Source of the DNA: Streptomyces sp. NBC_01304
GTDB taxonomy: Bacteria; Actinomycetota; Actinomycetes; Streptomycetales; Streptomycetaceae
Assembly: GCF_035975855.1 (NCBI RefSeq)
Contig: NZ_CP109055.1
Span: forward strand, 4,464,001-4,528,000
Length of the DNA stretch: 64,000 bases
Direction of reading: 5' to 3'
Below are positions 25,225-35,174 of this stretch, one piece after another (the stretch's first letter is position 1; each line of letters opens with the position of its first letter). Below the pieces are notes generated by a model. It was not told where the DNA came from, did not search any database, and worked only from the letters and a program-made list of their open reading frames with translations. The translations under genes and the position numbers were made by a program.

Positions 25225-26394
25225 TCACGAGTCGCGACGCGTCAACAGCCAGGGCTCGACCACCCCGAGCCCACGCACCGGCCGCTGCCACATCGGCTGC
25301 AGCGCGAAGCGGTAGCTGGGCGGCTCCTCGCCCGCGGCCAGGGCCTTCTCCGCCTCCGCGGCGGCGTCCGCCTCGGAGGCGGGGGCATCACCCCCGCGTT
25401 GCAGGTCCTCGGCGAAGGCGCTGTCGACCAGAACCGCGTCCTTCGGCGCTATCGAGGTGAGCCGGCTGGCGAGGTTCACCGTGGTGCCGAAGACGTCGCC
25501 CATGCGGGTCGTGACCGTGCCGAAGGCGATGCCGACGCGCAGCTCGGGCATCGTCTCGTCGTTCGCCATCGTGTCGATCAGGCGAAGCGCGATCTCCGCG
25601 GCGGTCGCGGCGTCGTCCGCCGCGAAGAGGACTTCGTCGCCGAGGGTCTTGATGAGCCGGCCGCCGTTCGCGGCCACCAGGTCGGCGGCCGTGGTCTCGA
25701 ACGCCTCGACCAGTTCGCCGAGTTCCTCTTCCTCCATGCGCCGCGTCAGTCGCGTGAAGCCGACGAGGTCGGCGAAGCCCACGGCGAGGCGGCGGTCGAC
25801 CATCTCCTCGTCGTCCGCGGCCTGTACGACCCGGCCGGTCGCGGCGGCGAGCTGGCGGCGCCAGACGTAGACGAGGAACTCCTCGAGCTCGGGCAGCAGC
25901 AGCTCGACGAGGGGGTACGTCACCTCGGTGCGGGTCATGCCGGGCTCGGGGGGCTCGGTCAGGCCCTCCAGGAAAGAGTCGATCTGCCACTCGGCCAGAC
26001 GGGCTGTCGTCTGGCCCGTGGACCGTGCGACCTGCACCGCCATGGCCTCGCTGAGCAGGCCCGCCTCGACCAGACCGGCGAGCCGGCGCAGGGCGAGCAC
26101 ATCGGCCTCGGTCAGGGCCTTGGCCTGGCCGATGTCGGGGAAGCCCATGGCACGCCAGAAGCGGGCCGCCAGCTCCATGGAGACGCCGGCCGTGCGGGCG
26201 GCCTGGAAGGCGGTGTAGCGGCGCTCCGCCCCGAGGATGAGCTGTTCGAGGCGGAGGGCGAGGGGGTCCCCGGTGTGCGAGGAGGGGGCAGCAGCGGAGG
26301 CAGGAGAGGAGGCCGAAGCGGAGGCAAGGGTGTCGTCGGCTTGGCGGGGGGTCGGGTGGGTACCCGTACCGGAGCCCGTGTCGTCGACGGTCAC
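25225..26394 (-). CDS. cya: Class III adenylate cyclase
   Basis: The product makes cAMP, needed in S. coelicolor for germination and development. The 389 residues have an N-terminal helical region with a Ser/Ala-rich leader. A C-terminal cyclase homology domain (about 205-335) carries metal-binding Asp residues in VGFADLVGFTRLTRRMEEEEL and KTLGDEVLFAADD, and the NLASRLT block with the transition-state Asn and Arg. The start is GTG. It sits between the hydratase and birA. From memory, S. coelicolor has its only cya at this position. Confidence 0.92.
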   Translation of the reverse strand: MTVDDTGSGTGTHPTPRQADDTLASASASSPASAAAPSSHTGDPLALRLEQLILGAERRYTAFQAARTAGVSMELAARFWRAMGFPDIGQAKALTEADVLALRRLAGLVEAGLLSEAMAVQVARSTGQTTARLAEWQIDSFLEGLTEPPEPGMTRTEVTYPLVELLLPELEEFLVYVWRRQLAAATGRVVQAADDEEMVDRRLAVGFADLVGFTRLTRRMEEEELGELVEAFETTAADLVAANGGRLIKTLGDEVLFAADDAATAAEIALRLIDTMANDETMPELRVGIAFGTVTTRMGDVFGTTVNLASRLTSIAPKDAVLVDSAFAEDLQRGGDAPASEADAAAEAEKALAAGEEPPSYRFALQPMWQRPVRGLGVVEPWLLTRRDS

Positions 26395-26509
26395 TTCTTG
26401 CTGCCTTCCGATCTGTCGCGGTTCGATAACGACTGGCCCCCAACGATACGGCAGGTGTGTGTCAGCTCACGTCCGTTCGGGCTTGGCAAACCCACTCGCT
26501 CTGCGATGT

Positions 26510-27415
26510 CTAGTCGGCCGGGCGCAAATGGACAATGTCTCCCGCGCCCACCGCCTCCCGCTTTCCGTCCGGCGTGGCAATCACCAGCCGCCCGTCCCCG
26601 TCCACCGCGACGGCCTCGCCGACCAGCGAGCGGTCTCCGGGCAGCTCCGCGCGGACCTGACGGCCGAGGGTCGCGCAGCCGGCCGCGTAGGTCTCCTGCA
26701 GCCGGGACGCCAGTGGATCGCCGGCGGCGTCGCACCACTTCACGTACCAGTCCTCCAGCGAACGCAGCACGGCCCGCAGCAGCGGATCGCGGTCGAGGAC
26801 CTTGGCCCCGGCGAGGGCGAGCGAGCCCGCGGTGGGGACGGGCAGCTCGGCCTCGGTGAGCGAGACGTTGAGGCCGATGCCGAGCACCACCGCGTCGTCG
26901 CCCGCGCGCTCGGCGAGGATGCCGCCGGTCTTGCGCTCCTCGTCCCCGACTGTGACGAGCAGGTCGTTGGGCCACTTCAGCGCGGTGTCCACGCCGGCCG
27001 CGCGGGCGAGCCCGGTGGCGGTGGCGACGCCGGCGAGCAACGGCAGCCACCCCCAGCGCTCCACCGGTACGTCGCCGGGCTTGAGCAGCACGGAGAAGAA
27101 GAGGCCGGAGCGGGCGGGCGCCGTCCAGGTGCGCTCCAGGCGGCCGCGCCCCGCGGTCTGCTCCTCGGCGACGAGCACCGCGCCCTGCGGCTGGGCCGCG
27201 CACTCGGCGAGGTCGGAGTTGGTGGACCCGGTGGCCGGGACCACGTCGACGGCGGTCCACAGCCCGCCGGGCCTGATCAGCGCCTTGCGCAGCGCGCTCT
27301 CGCGCAGCGGCGGACGGTCCAGGTCCGACCAGCGGTTCGGCGCGGACGACGAGGCCTGCTCCGAAGACTGCGAGGAAGACCGCGACGAAGACTCTGGGGA
27401 CTCTTTGGGCGTCAT
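26510..27415 (-). CDS. birA: Biotin-protein ligase BirA
   Basis: The protein attaches biotin to the acyl-CoA carboxylase carrier domain through biotinyl-AMP. The 301 residues have no N-terminal DNA-binding domain, so this is a monofunctional (class I) ligase. The biotin loop [32 protein letters not shown] and [10 protein letters not shown] are all present. The first 26 residues are Ser/Glu-rich and disordered. It diverges from pccB across a 163-bp gap, matching its substrate AccA2 made nearby. Confidence 0.95.
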   Translation of the reverse strand: MTPKESPESSSRSSSQSSEQASSSAPNRWSDLDRPPLRESALRKALIRPGGLWTAVDVVPATGSTNSDLAECAAQPQGAVLVAEEQTAGRGRLERTWTAPARSGLFFSVLLKPGDVPVERWGWLPLLAGVATATGLARAAGVDTALKWPNDLLVTVGDEERKTGGILAERAGDDAVVLGIGLNVSLTEAELPVPTAGSLALAGAKVLDRDPLLRAVLRSLEDWYVKWCDAAGDPLASRLQETYAAGCATLGRQVRAELPGDRSLVGEAVAVDGDGRLVIATPDGKREAVGAGDIVHLRPAD

Positions 27416-27578
27416 GCAAGACAGCCTAGGTGTGGCAAACGCCGCACTGCCGAGCCTGGCCTGCGCCGATACGCTACGCATCAGTAGCTCGACGTTCACC
27501 GTCCCCCGCACAGCTCAGTGTTCGCCGAGCGAACCGATCCCCTCATCGACCCGTGACCAGGCAGGGAGCCGCATCCCG

Positions 27579-29180
27579 ATGTCCGAGCCGGAAGAGCCGA
27601 CAACCCCCGACATCCACACCACCGCGGGAAAAATCGCGGATCTGCAACGCCGTATCGAAGAGGCGACGCACGCCGGCTCCGCACGCGCGGTGGAAAAGCA
27701 GCACGCCAAGGGCAAGTTGACGGCCCGTGAGCGGATCGACCTGCTGCTCGACGAGGGTTCCTTCGTCGAGCTGGACGAGTTCGCGCGGCACCGCTCGACG
27801 GACTTCGGCCTGGAGCAGACCCGTCCGTACGGCGATGGTGTGGTGACCGGTTACGGCACGGTCGACGGCCGCCCGGTGGCCGTGTTCTCCCAGGACTTCA
27901 CGGTCTTCGGCGGGGCGCTCGGCGAGGTCTACGGGCAGAAGATCATGAAGGTGATGGACTTCGCCCTGAAGACGGGCTGTCCGGTCATCGGCATCAACGA
28001 CTCGGGCGGCGCCCGGATCCAGGAGGGCGTCATGGCCCTCGGGATGTACGGCGAGATCTTCCGTCGCAACACCCATGCGTCCGGCGTGATCCCGCAGATC
28101 TCGCTGGTCGTGGGCCCGTGCGCGGGCGGCGCGGTCTACTCCCCGGCGATCACCGACTTCACGGTGATGGTCGACCAGACCTCGCACATGTTCATCACCG
28201 GTCCTGACGTCATCAAGACGGTCACCGGCGAGGACGTCGGCTTCGAGGAGCTGGGCGGCGCCCGGACCCACAACTCCACGTCCGGCGTGGCCCATCACAT
28301 GGCCGGGGACGAGAAGGACGCGATCGAGTACGTCAAGTCGCTCCTGTCCTACCTCCCCTCCAACAACCTGTCCGAGCCGCCGGCCTTCCCCGAGGAGGCG
28401 GACCTCGAACTGTCCGACGAGGACCGGGCGTTGGACACGCTGATCCCGGACAGCGCGAACCAGCCGTACGAGATGCGCACGGTCATCGAACACGTCCTGG
28501 ACGACGCCGAGTTCTTCGAGACGCAGGCCCTGTTCGCACCGAACATCCTCACCGGCTTCGGCCGCGTCGAGGGGCACCCGGTGGGCATCGTGGCCAACCA
28601 GCCGATGCAGTTCGCCGGTTGCCTGGACATCAACGCCTCCGAGAAGGCGGCCCGCTTCGTCCGCACCTGCGACGCGTTCAACGTCCCCGTGCTGACCTTC
28701 GTCGACGTCCCCGGCTTCCTGCCGGGCGTGGACCAGGAGTACGGCGGCATCATCCGGCGCGGCGCCAAGCTGATCTACGCGTACGCCGAGGCGACCGTCC
28801 CGCTCATCACGATCATCACGCGCAAGGCCTTCGGCGGCGCGTACGACGTGATGGGCTCCAAGCACCTCGGCGCGGACCTCAACCTCGCCTGGCCGACCTC
28901 GCAGATCGCGGTGATGGGCGCGCAGGGGGCGGTCAACATCCTGCACCGCCGCACGATCGCTGCCGCTGCGGAGGGGGACGAGCAGGAGGCCGTACGGGCC
29001 CGGCTCATCCAGGAGTACGAGGACACGCTGCTCAACCCGTACACGGCTGCCGAGCGCGGGTACGTCGACGCGGTGGTCATGCCGTCGGAGACCCGGCGTC
29101 AGGTCGTACGCGGGCTGCGTCAGCTTCGCACCAAGCGGGAATCCCTGCCTCCGAAGAAGCACGGCAACATCCCCCTGTAG
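27579..29180 (+). CDS. pccB: Acyl-CoA carboxylase beta subunit (PccB type)
   Basis: This carboxyltransferase subunit makes methylmalonyl-CoA from propionyl-CoA. The 533 residues are typical. CoA-site glycine pairs occur in [13 protein letters not shown] and [12 protein letters not shown]. The second half has [35 protein letters not shown] and [42 protein letters not shown]. The ATG has a GGGAG site 8 bp upstream. It is followed after 12 bp by the epsilon subunit gene. AccA2 (35544) supplies the biotin-carboxylase partner. A specificity-determining Asp/Cys residue near 430 was not assigned. Confidence 0.96.
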   Translation: MSEPEEPTTPDIHTTAGKIADLQRRIEEATHAGSARAVEKQHAKGKLTARERIDLLLDEGSFVELDEFARHRSTDFGLEQTRPYGDGVVTGYGTVDGRPVAVFSQDFTVFGGALGEVYGQKIMKVMDFALKTGCPVIGINDSGGARIQEGVMALGMYGEIFRRNTHASGVIPQISLVVGPCAGGAVYSPAITDFTVMVDQTSHMFITGPDVIKTVTGEDVGFEELGGARTHNSTSGVAHHMAGDEKDAIEYVKSLLSYLPSNNLSEPPAFPEEADLELSDEDRALDTLIPDSANQPYEMRTVIEHVLDDAEFFETQALFAPNILTGFGRVEGHPVGIVANQPMQFAGCLDINASEKAARFVRTCDAFNVPVLTFVDVPGFLPGVDQEYGGIIRRGAKLIYAYAEATVPLITIITRKAFGGAYDVMGSKHLGADLNLAWPTSQIAVMGAQGAVNILHRRTIAAAAEGDEQEAVRARLIQEYEDTLLNPYTAAERGYVDAVVMPSETRRQVVRGLRQLRTKRESLPPKKHGNIPL

Positions 29181-29192
29181 GAGGGCGCTTCG

Positions 29193-29399
29193 ATGATCAA
29201 GGTCGTACGGGGCAATCCGACCCCGGAGGAGTTGGCTGCCGCGCTCGCGGTGGTTCAAGCGCGGGCGGCGTCGCTGGCGGCGTCGTCGCCGGGCACCCCT
29301 GCGGGGCCCGAGGCATGGTCCGACCCCGCCCGGGTCGCCCGGCGTCGTCTGCCTTCGGCGGGGGCCAGTGCGTGGGCCCGCACGTTCTGGCCTGGGTAA
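29193..29399 (+). CDS. pccE: Acyl-CoA carboxylase epsilon subunit
   Basis: This 68-residue protein has the actinobacterial epsilon-subunit pattern. It begins IKVVRGNPTPEELAAALAVVQARAA and ends with a positively charged SDPARVARRRLPSAGASAWARTFWPG. Such subunits stabilise the alpha-beta complex. The ATG lies 12 bp after pccB, with GAGGG upstream, so the two are co-translated. The length is normal for this small subunit. Confidence 0.93.
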   Translation: MIKVVRGNPTPEELAAALAVVQARAASLAASSPGTPAGPEAWSDPARVARRRLPSAGASAWARTFWPG

Positions 29400-29406
29400 G
29401 GGCTTT

Positions 29407-29534
29407 TTTCCCCACCCCGCCCCTTCCCGAAAGTCCTCAAACGCCGGACGGGCTGACAAAGTCAGCCCGTCCGGCGTTTGAGGACAGTCTTTGAAGCCGT
29501 CCGCAGGACTTTCGGGAAGGGGCGGGGAGGGGAA
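29407..29534. repeat. Nested palindrome repeat, copy C
   Basis: The inner arms at 29433-29457 and 29461-29485 are 25 bp and perfect with an AAA loop. The outer arms (CCCACCCCGCCCCTTCCCGA and its near-complement) pair around 29511 and 29525. It lies between convergent pccE and the esterase, as expected for a two-way terminator. Confidence 0.9.
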
Positions 29535-29535
29535 G

Positions 29536-30786
29536 TCAAAGAACCTCAGCCACCGCCGACGCCAGCCGCGCGTACCCCGCGTCATTGGGGTGCAGGTGAT
29601 CGCCGAAGTCGTACTTCGGGTCGAGGCGCTCCGCATCGGAGGGGTCCGCGAGGACCCGATCCAGGTCGACCACCGCGTCGAACTCCCCCGACGTACGGAT
29701 CCACGCATTCACCTCGTCGGAGACGCGCGCGGCATCCGGCCCATAGTGATCCGACCCACCGAGCGGCAGCAGCGTGGCCCCCACGATCCGCACCCCACGC
29801 CCATGCGCCTGACGGATCAACTCCCGATATCCGGCGATGAGTTCAGAAGCGGACACCTTGGGCGCAGGCCAATAGGTCGGCCGGTCGAACCCCGCCTTCT
29901 GCGCCTCGTAGAACCCAATGTCGTTCAGCCCTTCAAGGACGACGACCGTCGACACCCCGGGCTGGTCCAGCACGTCCCGCTGAAAGCGCGCCGACCCCCG
30001 CTCCCCGAACCACGCGGAGTCGTTGAGGACGAGATTCCCGCCGATCCCGGCATTGAGCACCGGCCGGTCGAGCCGCGCGGCCAGCACGTCCGGGTATCGC
30101 CGGTTCTTCCCGGCCGTCGAGCCGAACCCGTCCGTGATGGAGTCCCCGAAGAGCACGACCCCGTCCCGGCGAGGCGGCGCGGAGGAGCCGGAGACGTCGA
30201 CGCCGGACAGGTAGTACCAGGACTGGCTCGACTCGTCGAAGGCGCGCCCCGACGCGTCGGCGCGGTGGTCACCGTCGGCCCGGTACGTATCGGCGAACCC
30301 CTGGGCGTGGAAGGTCGCGGGCCCCGTCGTACCGGCCAGGTACAGCGTGACGGTCACCGACGACTCCTCCCCCACCTCCAGCGAGGCCGCGTCGCTCGCG
30401 GCCTGCCCCCGCGCGGGGATCACCACGGCCCGCTTCCCGTCGAAGGTGAGGTGCCGGACCGAGCCCTTCTCGACCGCGGCCCCCTTCCCCGTGCGGGCGA
30501 TCGTCGCCCCGGTGATGCGCAGCGGTGAGGTGCCGTACGCGTTCGAGAGCCGGATCCGTGCCCGCTCGCCCGCCTGCGTCACCCGGACGACCTGGCGCAC
30601 GGTCTGGTGCGAGAAGCCGGCCTGCGACCAGTTGGGCGTGAAGCCCTCGCTGGGCAGTTGGGGCGAGGTGGCCCAGGCCGCGGTCCATGCCTCGGGCTCG
30701 GCGGCGGCCTGCGTACCGGAGAGGAGGGTGAGACCGAGGGCGGCGGCGGTCAGCGGGGCGAGGGCGCGGCGGGCGAGCTTCTTCAT
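29536..30786 (-). CDS. Secreted SGNH/GDSL-family hydrolase
   Basis: This exported esterase or lipase of 416 residues starts with a clear signal peptide (ARRALAPLTAAALGLTLLSGTQAAA). A beta-rich N-terminal domain covers about 40-200. The SGNH blocks are GVVLFGDSITDGFGS (Ser), GIGGNLV (Gly), VLEGLNDIG (Asn) and DHLHPNDAGY (His). The substrate is unknown. A short promoter-like gap precedes it. It runs towards copy C of the repeat family. Confidence 0.9.
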   Translation of the reverse strand: MKKLARRALAPLTAAALGLTLLSGTQAAAEPEAWTAAWATSPQLPSEGFTPNWSQAGFSHQTVRQVVRVTQAGERARIRLSNAYGTSPLRITGATIARTGKGAAVEKGSVRHLTFDGKRAVVIPARGQAASDAASLEVGEESSVTVTLYLAGTTGPATFHAQGFADTYRADGDHRADASGRAFDESSQSWYYLSGVDVSGSSAPPRRDGVVLFGDSITDGFGSTAGKNRRYPDVLAARLDRPVLNAGIGGNLVLNDSAWFGERGSARFQRDVLDQPGVSTVVVLEGLNDIGFYEAQKAGFDRPTYWPAPKVSASELIAGYRELIRQAHGRGVRIVGATLLPLGGSDHYGPDAARVSDEVNAWIRTSGEFDAVVDLDRVLADPSDAERLDPKYDFGDHLHPNDAGYARLASAVAEVL

Positions 30787-30968
30787 GGCGGATCAACCTC
30801 ACGATGAGTAAATGGTTCTGGGGTTCCGTTAAGACACCGCAGACGCTAACAGAGGCAGACGGCTTAAGGGAACCCCAATCCCATTTGGAGGGCTGAGAGG
30901 AAGTGCGGGGTCCAGTTGAGTACGCGTACTCAGGCGCCGCCCCACCGCCCTCCCGGACCATCAAAGGC

Positions 30969-31097
30969 ATGCTGTGGTCCGACCCCAAGAACGAGCCGCC
31001 CAAGGAACTGCGGGAAACGCAGGCCATGTTGCGGCGCGCGGGCTTCGTGCTCGCCCTGGCGATGGTGCTCGCGATGTTCGTCCTCGGACTGCACTGA
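30969..31097 (+). CDS. Very small membrane protein
   Basis: The 42-residue form starts MLWSDPKNEPPKELRETQAMLRRAG and ends with one membrane helix (FVLALAMVLAMFVLGLH). A longer 64-residue form beginning at GTG 30903 with GGAGG upstream is possible. It lies 115 bp ahead of the penicillin-binding protein gene on the same strand and could belong to the same unit. No function is recognised. Confidence 0.55.
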   Translation: MLWSDPKNEPPKELRETQAMLRRAGFVLALAMVLAMFVLGLH

Positions 31098-31212
31098 GGG
31101 CCGCGCGGCGGCAGGGCTCACGAGAGCGAGCTCATAGGAAACGCCGGGAACTGCCTCCCCTCCCCGGTCGTCCTACTGAACCGAAATGACTTGATTGGGA
31201 GGACCGGACCCG

Positions 31213-32679
31213 GTGAACAAGCCACTGCGGCACATAGCCGTGTTCTGCGGCCTGCTCGTGCTCGCCCTGCTGATACGGGCGAACTGGGTGCAGTACGCCC
31301 AGAGCGAGCCGCTCGCCAAGCACGAGAAGAACCGCCGGGTCGCCATCGAGCGCTACGGCCAGCCGCGCGGCAACATCATCGTGGGCGACGAGCCCATCAC
31401 CGGCTCCAAGCTCGTCGACGGCCAGGACTACAAGTACAAGCGCACCTTCAAGAACGGTGCGATGTACGCCCCCATCACCGGGTACGCCTCCCAGGCCTTC
31501 GAGTCCAGCGGGCTCGAGAAGCTCAACGACGAACTGCTCTCCGGCACCGACGACCGGCTCTTCCTGAAGAACACCCTGAACATGCTGACGGGCGAGAAGC
31601 AGAGGGGCGGCGACGTCGTCACGACGATCGACCCCGACGCCCAGAAGGCCGCCTTCGAAGGCCTCGGCAAGCTCAAGGGCGGCGTCGCCGCGATCGACCC
31701 CGCCACCGGCCGCATCCTGGCCCTCGCCTCGACCCCGTCGTACGACCCGTCCGCGTTCGCCGGCATGTCCGACAAGGACGCCGAGGCGTGGAAGAACCTC
31801 CAGGCGGACAAGAACAAGCCGATGCTCAACCGGGCGCTGAAGGAGACGTACCCGCCCGGCTCGACCTTCAAGGTGCTCACCGCCGCCGCCGCGATCGAGG
31901 CCGGCAAGGTCTCCGACATCAACGCCTCGACCAGCACCCCCGAGCCGTGGAACCTGCCCAAGACCCGGACCGAGCTGCCGAACCTGAACAAGAGCGGCAT
32001 CTGCAAGAACGCCTCGCTCAAGGTCGCCATGCAGGTCTCCTGCAACACCGTCTTCGGCAAGCTCGCGTACGAGACGGGCAAGGACAAGATGCAGGAGATC
32101 ACCGAGAAGTTCGGCTTCAACAACGGCGAGGTGGACACCCCGATCCGCGCGGGCAAGTCGCTCTACCCGGCCGACAAGATGGACGACCCGCAGACCGCGC
32201 TCAGCGGCATCGGCCAGGGCTCGGTCACCGCGAGCCCGCTGCAGATCGCGATGATCGCGTCGGGCATCGCCAACGACGGCAAGCTGATGAAGCCGCACCT
32301 CATCGACAAGCTGCGCAGCCCCGACCTGGACACCATCGCCCAGACCGAGCCGAGCCAGATGTCCCAGCCCATCTCCGAGTCCACCGCCGAGAAGGTCCGC
32401 GAGGCCATGGAGTGGACCGCCAAGGAGGGCTCCGGCAAGCCCGCCCTGATCGACGGCATCACGGTCGGCGCCAAGACGGGCACCGCCCAGCACGGCGTCG
32501 ACAACAAGCTGCCGCCGTACGCCTGGTTCATCTCGTACGGCAAGAACTCCGAGGGCAAGTCCGTCGCCGTGGCCGTCTTCGTCGACCCCGGCCAGGACAT
32601 CCCGCGCGAGGACATCGCGGGCGGCCTGCTCGGTGGGCCGATCGCGAAGAAGGTCATGGAGGCCGTGCTCAAGAAGTAG
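31213..32679 (+). CDS. Class B penicillin-binding protein (transpeptidase)
   Basis: A membrane-anchored D,D-transpeptidase of 488 residues that cross-links peptidoglycan. It has one N-terminal helix (IAVFCGLLVLALLIRAN). Active-site motifs are SxxK at Ser217-Lys220 (GSTFKV), SxN at Ser276-Asn278 (SCN) and KTG at Lys421 (KTGTAQ). It resembles the PbpA family but is not next to a SEDS (RodA/FtsW) gene, so it may be one of the extra Streptomyces PBP paralogues. GTG 31213 has GGGAGG 10 bp upstream. Confidence 0.94.
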   Translation: MNKPLRHIAVFCGLLVLALLIRANWVQYAQSEPLAKHEKNRRVAIERYGQPRGNIIVGDEPITGSKLVDGQDYKYKRTFKNGAMYAPITGYASQAFESSGLEKLNDELLSGTDDRLFLKNTLNMLTGEKQRGGDVVTTIDPDAQKAAFEGLGKLKGGVAAIDPATGRILALASTPSYDPSAFAGMSDKDAEAWKNLQADKNKPMLNRALKETYPPGSTFKVLTAAAAIEAGKVSDINASTSTPEPWNLPKTRTELPNLNKSGICKNASLKVAMQVSCNTVFGKLAYETGKDKMQEITEKFGFNNGEVDTPIRAGKSLYPADKMDDPQTALSGIGQGSVTASPLQIAMIASGIANDGKLMKPHLIDKLRSPDLDTIAQTEPSQMSQPISESTAEKVREAMEWTAKEGSGKPALIDGITVGAKTGTAQHGVDNKLPPYAWFISYGKNSEGKSVAVAVFVDPGQDIPREDIAGGLLGGPIAKKVMEAVLKK

Positions 32680-32721
32680 GGCGCGGGCGGGCGGTGGCCC
32701 CGGCTGGATACCCTGATCCGC

Positions 32722-33336
32722 ATGTCTGCACCCGCACAGCGCCGCCTCGTCCTGGCCTCCCAGTCCCCCGCCCGCCTCGGCCTCCTGCGCCAGGCCGGGC
32801 TCGCCCCCGAGGTGATCGTCAGCGGGGTCGACGAGGACGCGATCACCGCGCCCACGCCGAGCGAGCTGGCCCGGGTCCTGGCCGAGGCGAAGGCGGCCTC
32901 GGTCGCTTCCCGGCCGGCGGCCGCCGGGGCCCTCGTCGTCGGCTGCGACTCCGTGCTCGAGCTCGACGGCGAGGCGCTCGGCAAGCCCGCCGACGCCGAG
33001 GAGGCCACCGCCCGCTGGAAGGCGATGCGCGGGCGGGCCGGCGTGCTGCAGACGGGGCACTGCGTGATCGACACGGCGACCGGCCGGCAGACCTCCGCCA
33101 CCGCCTCGACCACGGTCCGCTTCGGCGAGCCGTCGGACGCCGAGATCGCGGCGTACGTGGCGAGCGGTGAACCCCTTTACGTCGCCGGGGCGTTCACGCT
33201 CGACGGCCGCTCGGCACCCTTCATCGAGGGCATCGAGGGCGACCACGGCAACGTCATCGGCATCTCCCTCCCCTTGCTCCGCAAACTCCTCGCCGAACTG
33301 GGCGTGGGCATCACCGACCTGTGGACCCAGAACTGA
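32722..33336 (+). CDS. maf: Maf-family nucleotide pyrophosphatase
   Basis: The protein hydrolyses non-canonical or canonical nucleoside triphosphates. The 204 residues have the substrate-binding [21 protein letters not shown], the catalytic region [20 protein letters not shown], and the C-terminal [37 protein letters not shown]. It sits 42 bp after the penicillin-binding protein gene, probably co-transcribed. In S. coelicolor, from memory, Maf lies close to accA2 in the same way. Confidence 0.94.
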   Translation: MSAPAQRRLVLASQSPARLGLLRQAGLAPEVIVSGVDEDAITAPTPSELARVLAEAKAASVASRPAAAGALVVGCDSVLELDGEALGKPADAEEATARWKAMRGRAGVLQTGHCVIDTATGRQTSATASTTVRFGEPSDAEIAAYVASGEPLYVAGAFTLDGRSAPFIEGIEGDHGNVIGISLPLLRKLLAELGVGITDLWTQN

Positions 33337-33456
33337 CCCCTCGCTGCGAGCAGCAGCTCTGCAGGGCGTGGCCCACCCTCACCCCTCCGCCTGACCGCTG
33401 TGGGCAATCGTTCCGCAGGGCGGAACGGGTGGGCACAGCGGCGAAGGCGCCGAGTG

Positions 33457-33646
33457 CGCTGAACGCATGGCTAGCCCCACCCCGACACCGGACGCGCTGA
33501 ACGCATGGCCAGCCCCACCCCGGCACCGCACACGCTGAACACATGGCCAGCCCCACCCCGGCACCGCACACGCTGAACACATGGCTACCTAGGAACCGGC
33601 GCCGCGCACGCCATACGCATGGCTACCTGGGCCCCGTCGCCGAACA
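33457..33646. repeat. Five tandem 38-bp repeats
   Basis: Five units start at 33457, 33495, 33533, 33571 and 33609, each opening CGCTGAACGCATGGC or a close variant. Copies 2 and 3 are nearly identical; the fourth and fifth diverge after CATGGCTACCT. They occupy most of the 394-bp gap from 33337 to 33730, where no gene was seen. Confidence 0.9.
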
Positions 33647-33730
33647 CCCCAAATTCAGGCGCCTATAGAGCCCCACCAAGGCCCCGGATAGCATGCGCAG
33701 GCCACGTACTCGCGAGTCCCGGGGGACAGC

Positions 33731-34630
33731 ATGAGCAACTCATTCGGCCCGCCGCCCGGCGGCAACTTCGGCCCACCGGGACCCCCGGGACCGCCGGGAC
33801 CACCGCAGGGACCGCCCGGCGGCCCGCCCCCCTGGGGCGGCGGCCAGTTCCAGCCCCAACCCCCGCGCGGCGGCGCCAACACGGCGCTGATCGTAGGCAT
33901 CTGCGGCACCCTGGGCCTCGCCCTGGTCGCCCTCATCGCGGCCGGCATCTTCTTCGACTGGTTCGGCTCCGACAGCAGTGACAACGAGGGCGGCGGCTCC
34001 GCAGGCCCCGGCATCTCGGCCGCCCCCAGCGGCAGCAGCACGGGCTCCGGAGTCGACTCCAGCTCCGACGGAGGCATAGGCGGCCCGGGCGGCGGCAGCG
34101 CCACCACGGCCAGCGCCGACCCGACCGAGGCCGCCTTCAAGGCGGTCACGAACGGCAGTTGCCTGTCCGTCTGGGACACCGGCTACGGCGGCACCAGCAC
34201 CATCAAGTGGAGTCACGAGACGCCCCCGGACCCGATCGACTGCAAGAACAGCAAGGCCACCGTCCAGGTCACCAGCACCTCCGGCTCCTGCTCCGGCGAC
34301 ACCGAGGCCACCTGGTCCTACTCGTCACCGAGCAGCGGCCAGACCACCACGCTCTGCCTGGAGCGGATCTTCCAGAAGAACTACTGCTTCCTCGCCACCC
34401 AGTCCGGCGACAAGATCACGGACATGGGCACGATGACGCTCGTGGAGTGCACGGCGAAGAAGATCCCCGCCTCGTACGACCAGATCATGCACATCACCGG
34501 CGTCTACAACACGTCCAAGGGCACCGACGCCAGCCTCTGCCGACGCTCGCAGGGCGATCAGACGCGGTACTGGGCCTGGACCGTCAACGACGGCGACACG
34601 CTGCTCTGCACGATGGTCTACGGGAGCTGA
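33731..34630 (+). CDS. Proline-rich membrane-anchored protein with extracytoplasmic Cys-rich domain
   Basis: The 299 residues have four parts. A cytoplasmic Gly/Pro tail is built on PPGPPGPPGPP (about 1-48). One membrane helix follows (ALIVGICGTLGLALVALIAAGIFFDWF). Next comes a Ser/Gly-rich linker, and then an outside domain with eight Cys residues (NGSCLSVWDTG, CKNSKATVQVTSTSGSCSGD, TTLCLERIFQKNYCFLA, LCRRSQGDQTRYWAW). Such proteins are common in Streptomyces and of unknown role. The Cys pattern suggests disulfide bonds. The ATG follows GGGGGA. Confidence 0.75.
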   Translation: MSNSFGPPPGGNFGPPGPPGPPGPPQGPPGGPPPWGGGQFQPQPPRGGANTALIVGICGTLGLALVALIAAGIFFDWFGSDSSDNEGGGSAGPGISAAPSGSSTGSGVDSSSDGGIGGPGGGSATTASADPTEAAFKAVTNGSCLSVWDTGYGGTSTIKWSHETPPDPIDCKNSKATVQVTSTSGSCSGDTEATWSYSSPSSGQTTTLCLERIFQKNYCFLATQSGDKITDMGTMTLVECTAKKIPASYDQIMHITGVYNTSKGTDASLCRRSQGDQTRYWAWTVNDGDTLLCTMVYGS

Positions 34631-34655
34631 CACGGCCCCACGCAAGCCCCACGCA

Positions 34656-35174
34656 CTACACCGACGCGGCGCCGTTCCCAGCGGGGGCGGCGCCGTTGGC
34701 GGCCGGGGCCGGCGGGGCCGGCTCGTCCTCCGCAGCCCGGCCGTCGCGCTTCTCGTACGCCAGGAGACTGAGCACGATCAGCCCGAGCACCACCATCATG
34801 AACGCGAACGCGGGCCAGCCCACCGGCCCCACCACGAACGCCCCGAGCAGCCCGTGCACCACGGCCACGCTGATCAAGACGAAGCGCCCGAAGCCACCCG
34901 GGGAGCGGTCGCGCAGCGCCATCAGCAGCAGCACGAGCCCGCAGCAGCCCAGGTAGAGGCCGAAGACCGCACCGGCGACCAGCGCACCCACGGACATCGC
35001 GTCCGGGTCGAGCCCTGCCAGGGACATCTGCTGCGCGTCGGCGACCTTCCCCAGAATCACGTTGATCAGCACGATGCCGACCGCCTCCGCGAAGAGCACG
35101 ATCGCGGCCACCACGGCCACCGTTCTGCGCACCACGGCGCCCACCCTCTTCCCCACACCCAAGTCCACCCGCAC
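34656..35174 (-). CDS. Four-helix membrane protein
   Basis: This 172-residue protein has hydrophobic helices at about 16-40, 60-84, 96-114 and 120-138. A C-terminal Ala/Pro-rich cytoplasmic tail follows (EDEPAPPAPAANGAAPAGNGAA). It carries no motif that names a function. It is convergent with the proline-rich protein gene (25-bp gap) and divergent from accA2 across a long leader. Confidence 0.68.
   Translation of the reverse strand: MRVDLGVGKRVGAVVRRTVAVVAAIVLFAEAVGIVLINVILGKVADAQQMSLAGLDPDAMSVGALVAGAVFGLYLGCCGLVLLLMALRDRSPGGFGRFVLISVAVVHGLLGAFVVGPVGWPAFAFMMVVLGLIVLSLLAYEKRDGRAAEDEPAPPAPAANGAAPAGNGAASV

Noticed and set aside
33457..33646. The 38-bp array as a CRISPR array
   Set aside because: The units are contiguous with no unique spacers between them, and no cas genes are present in the window.
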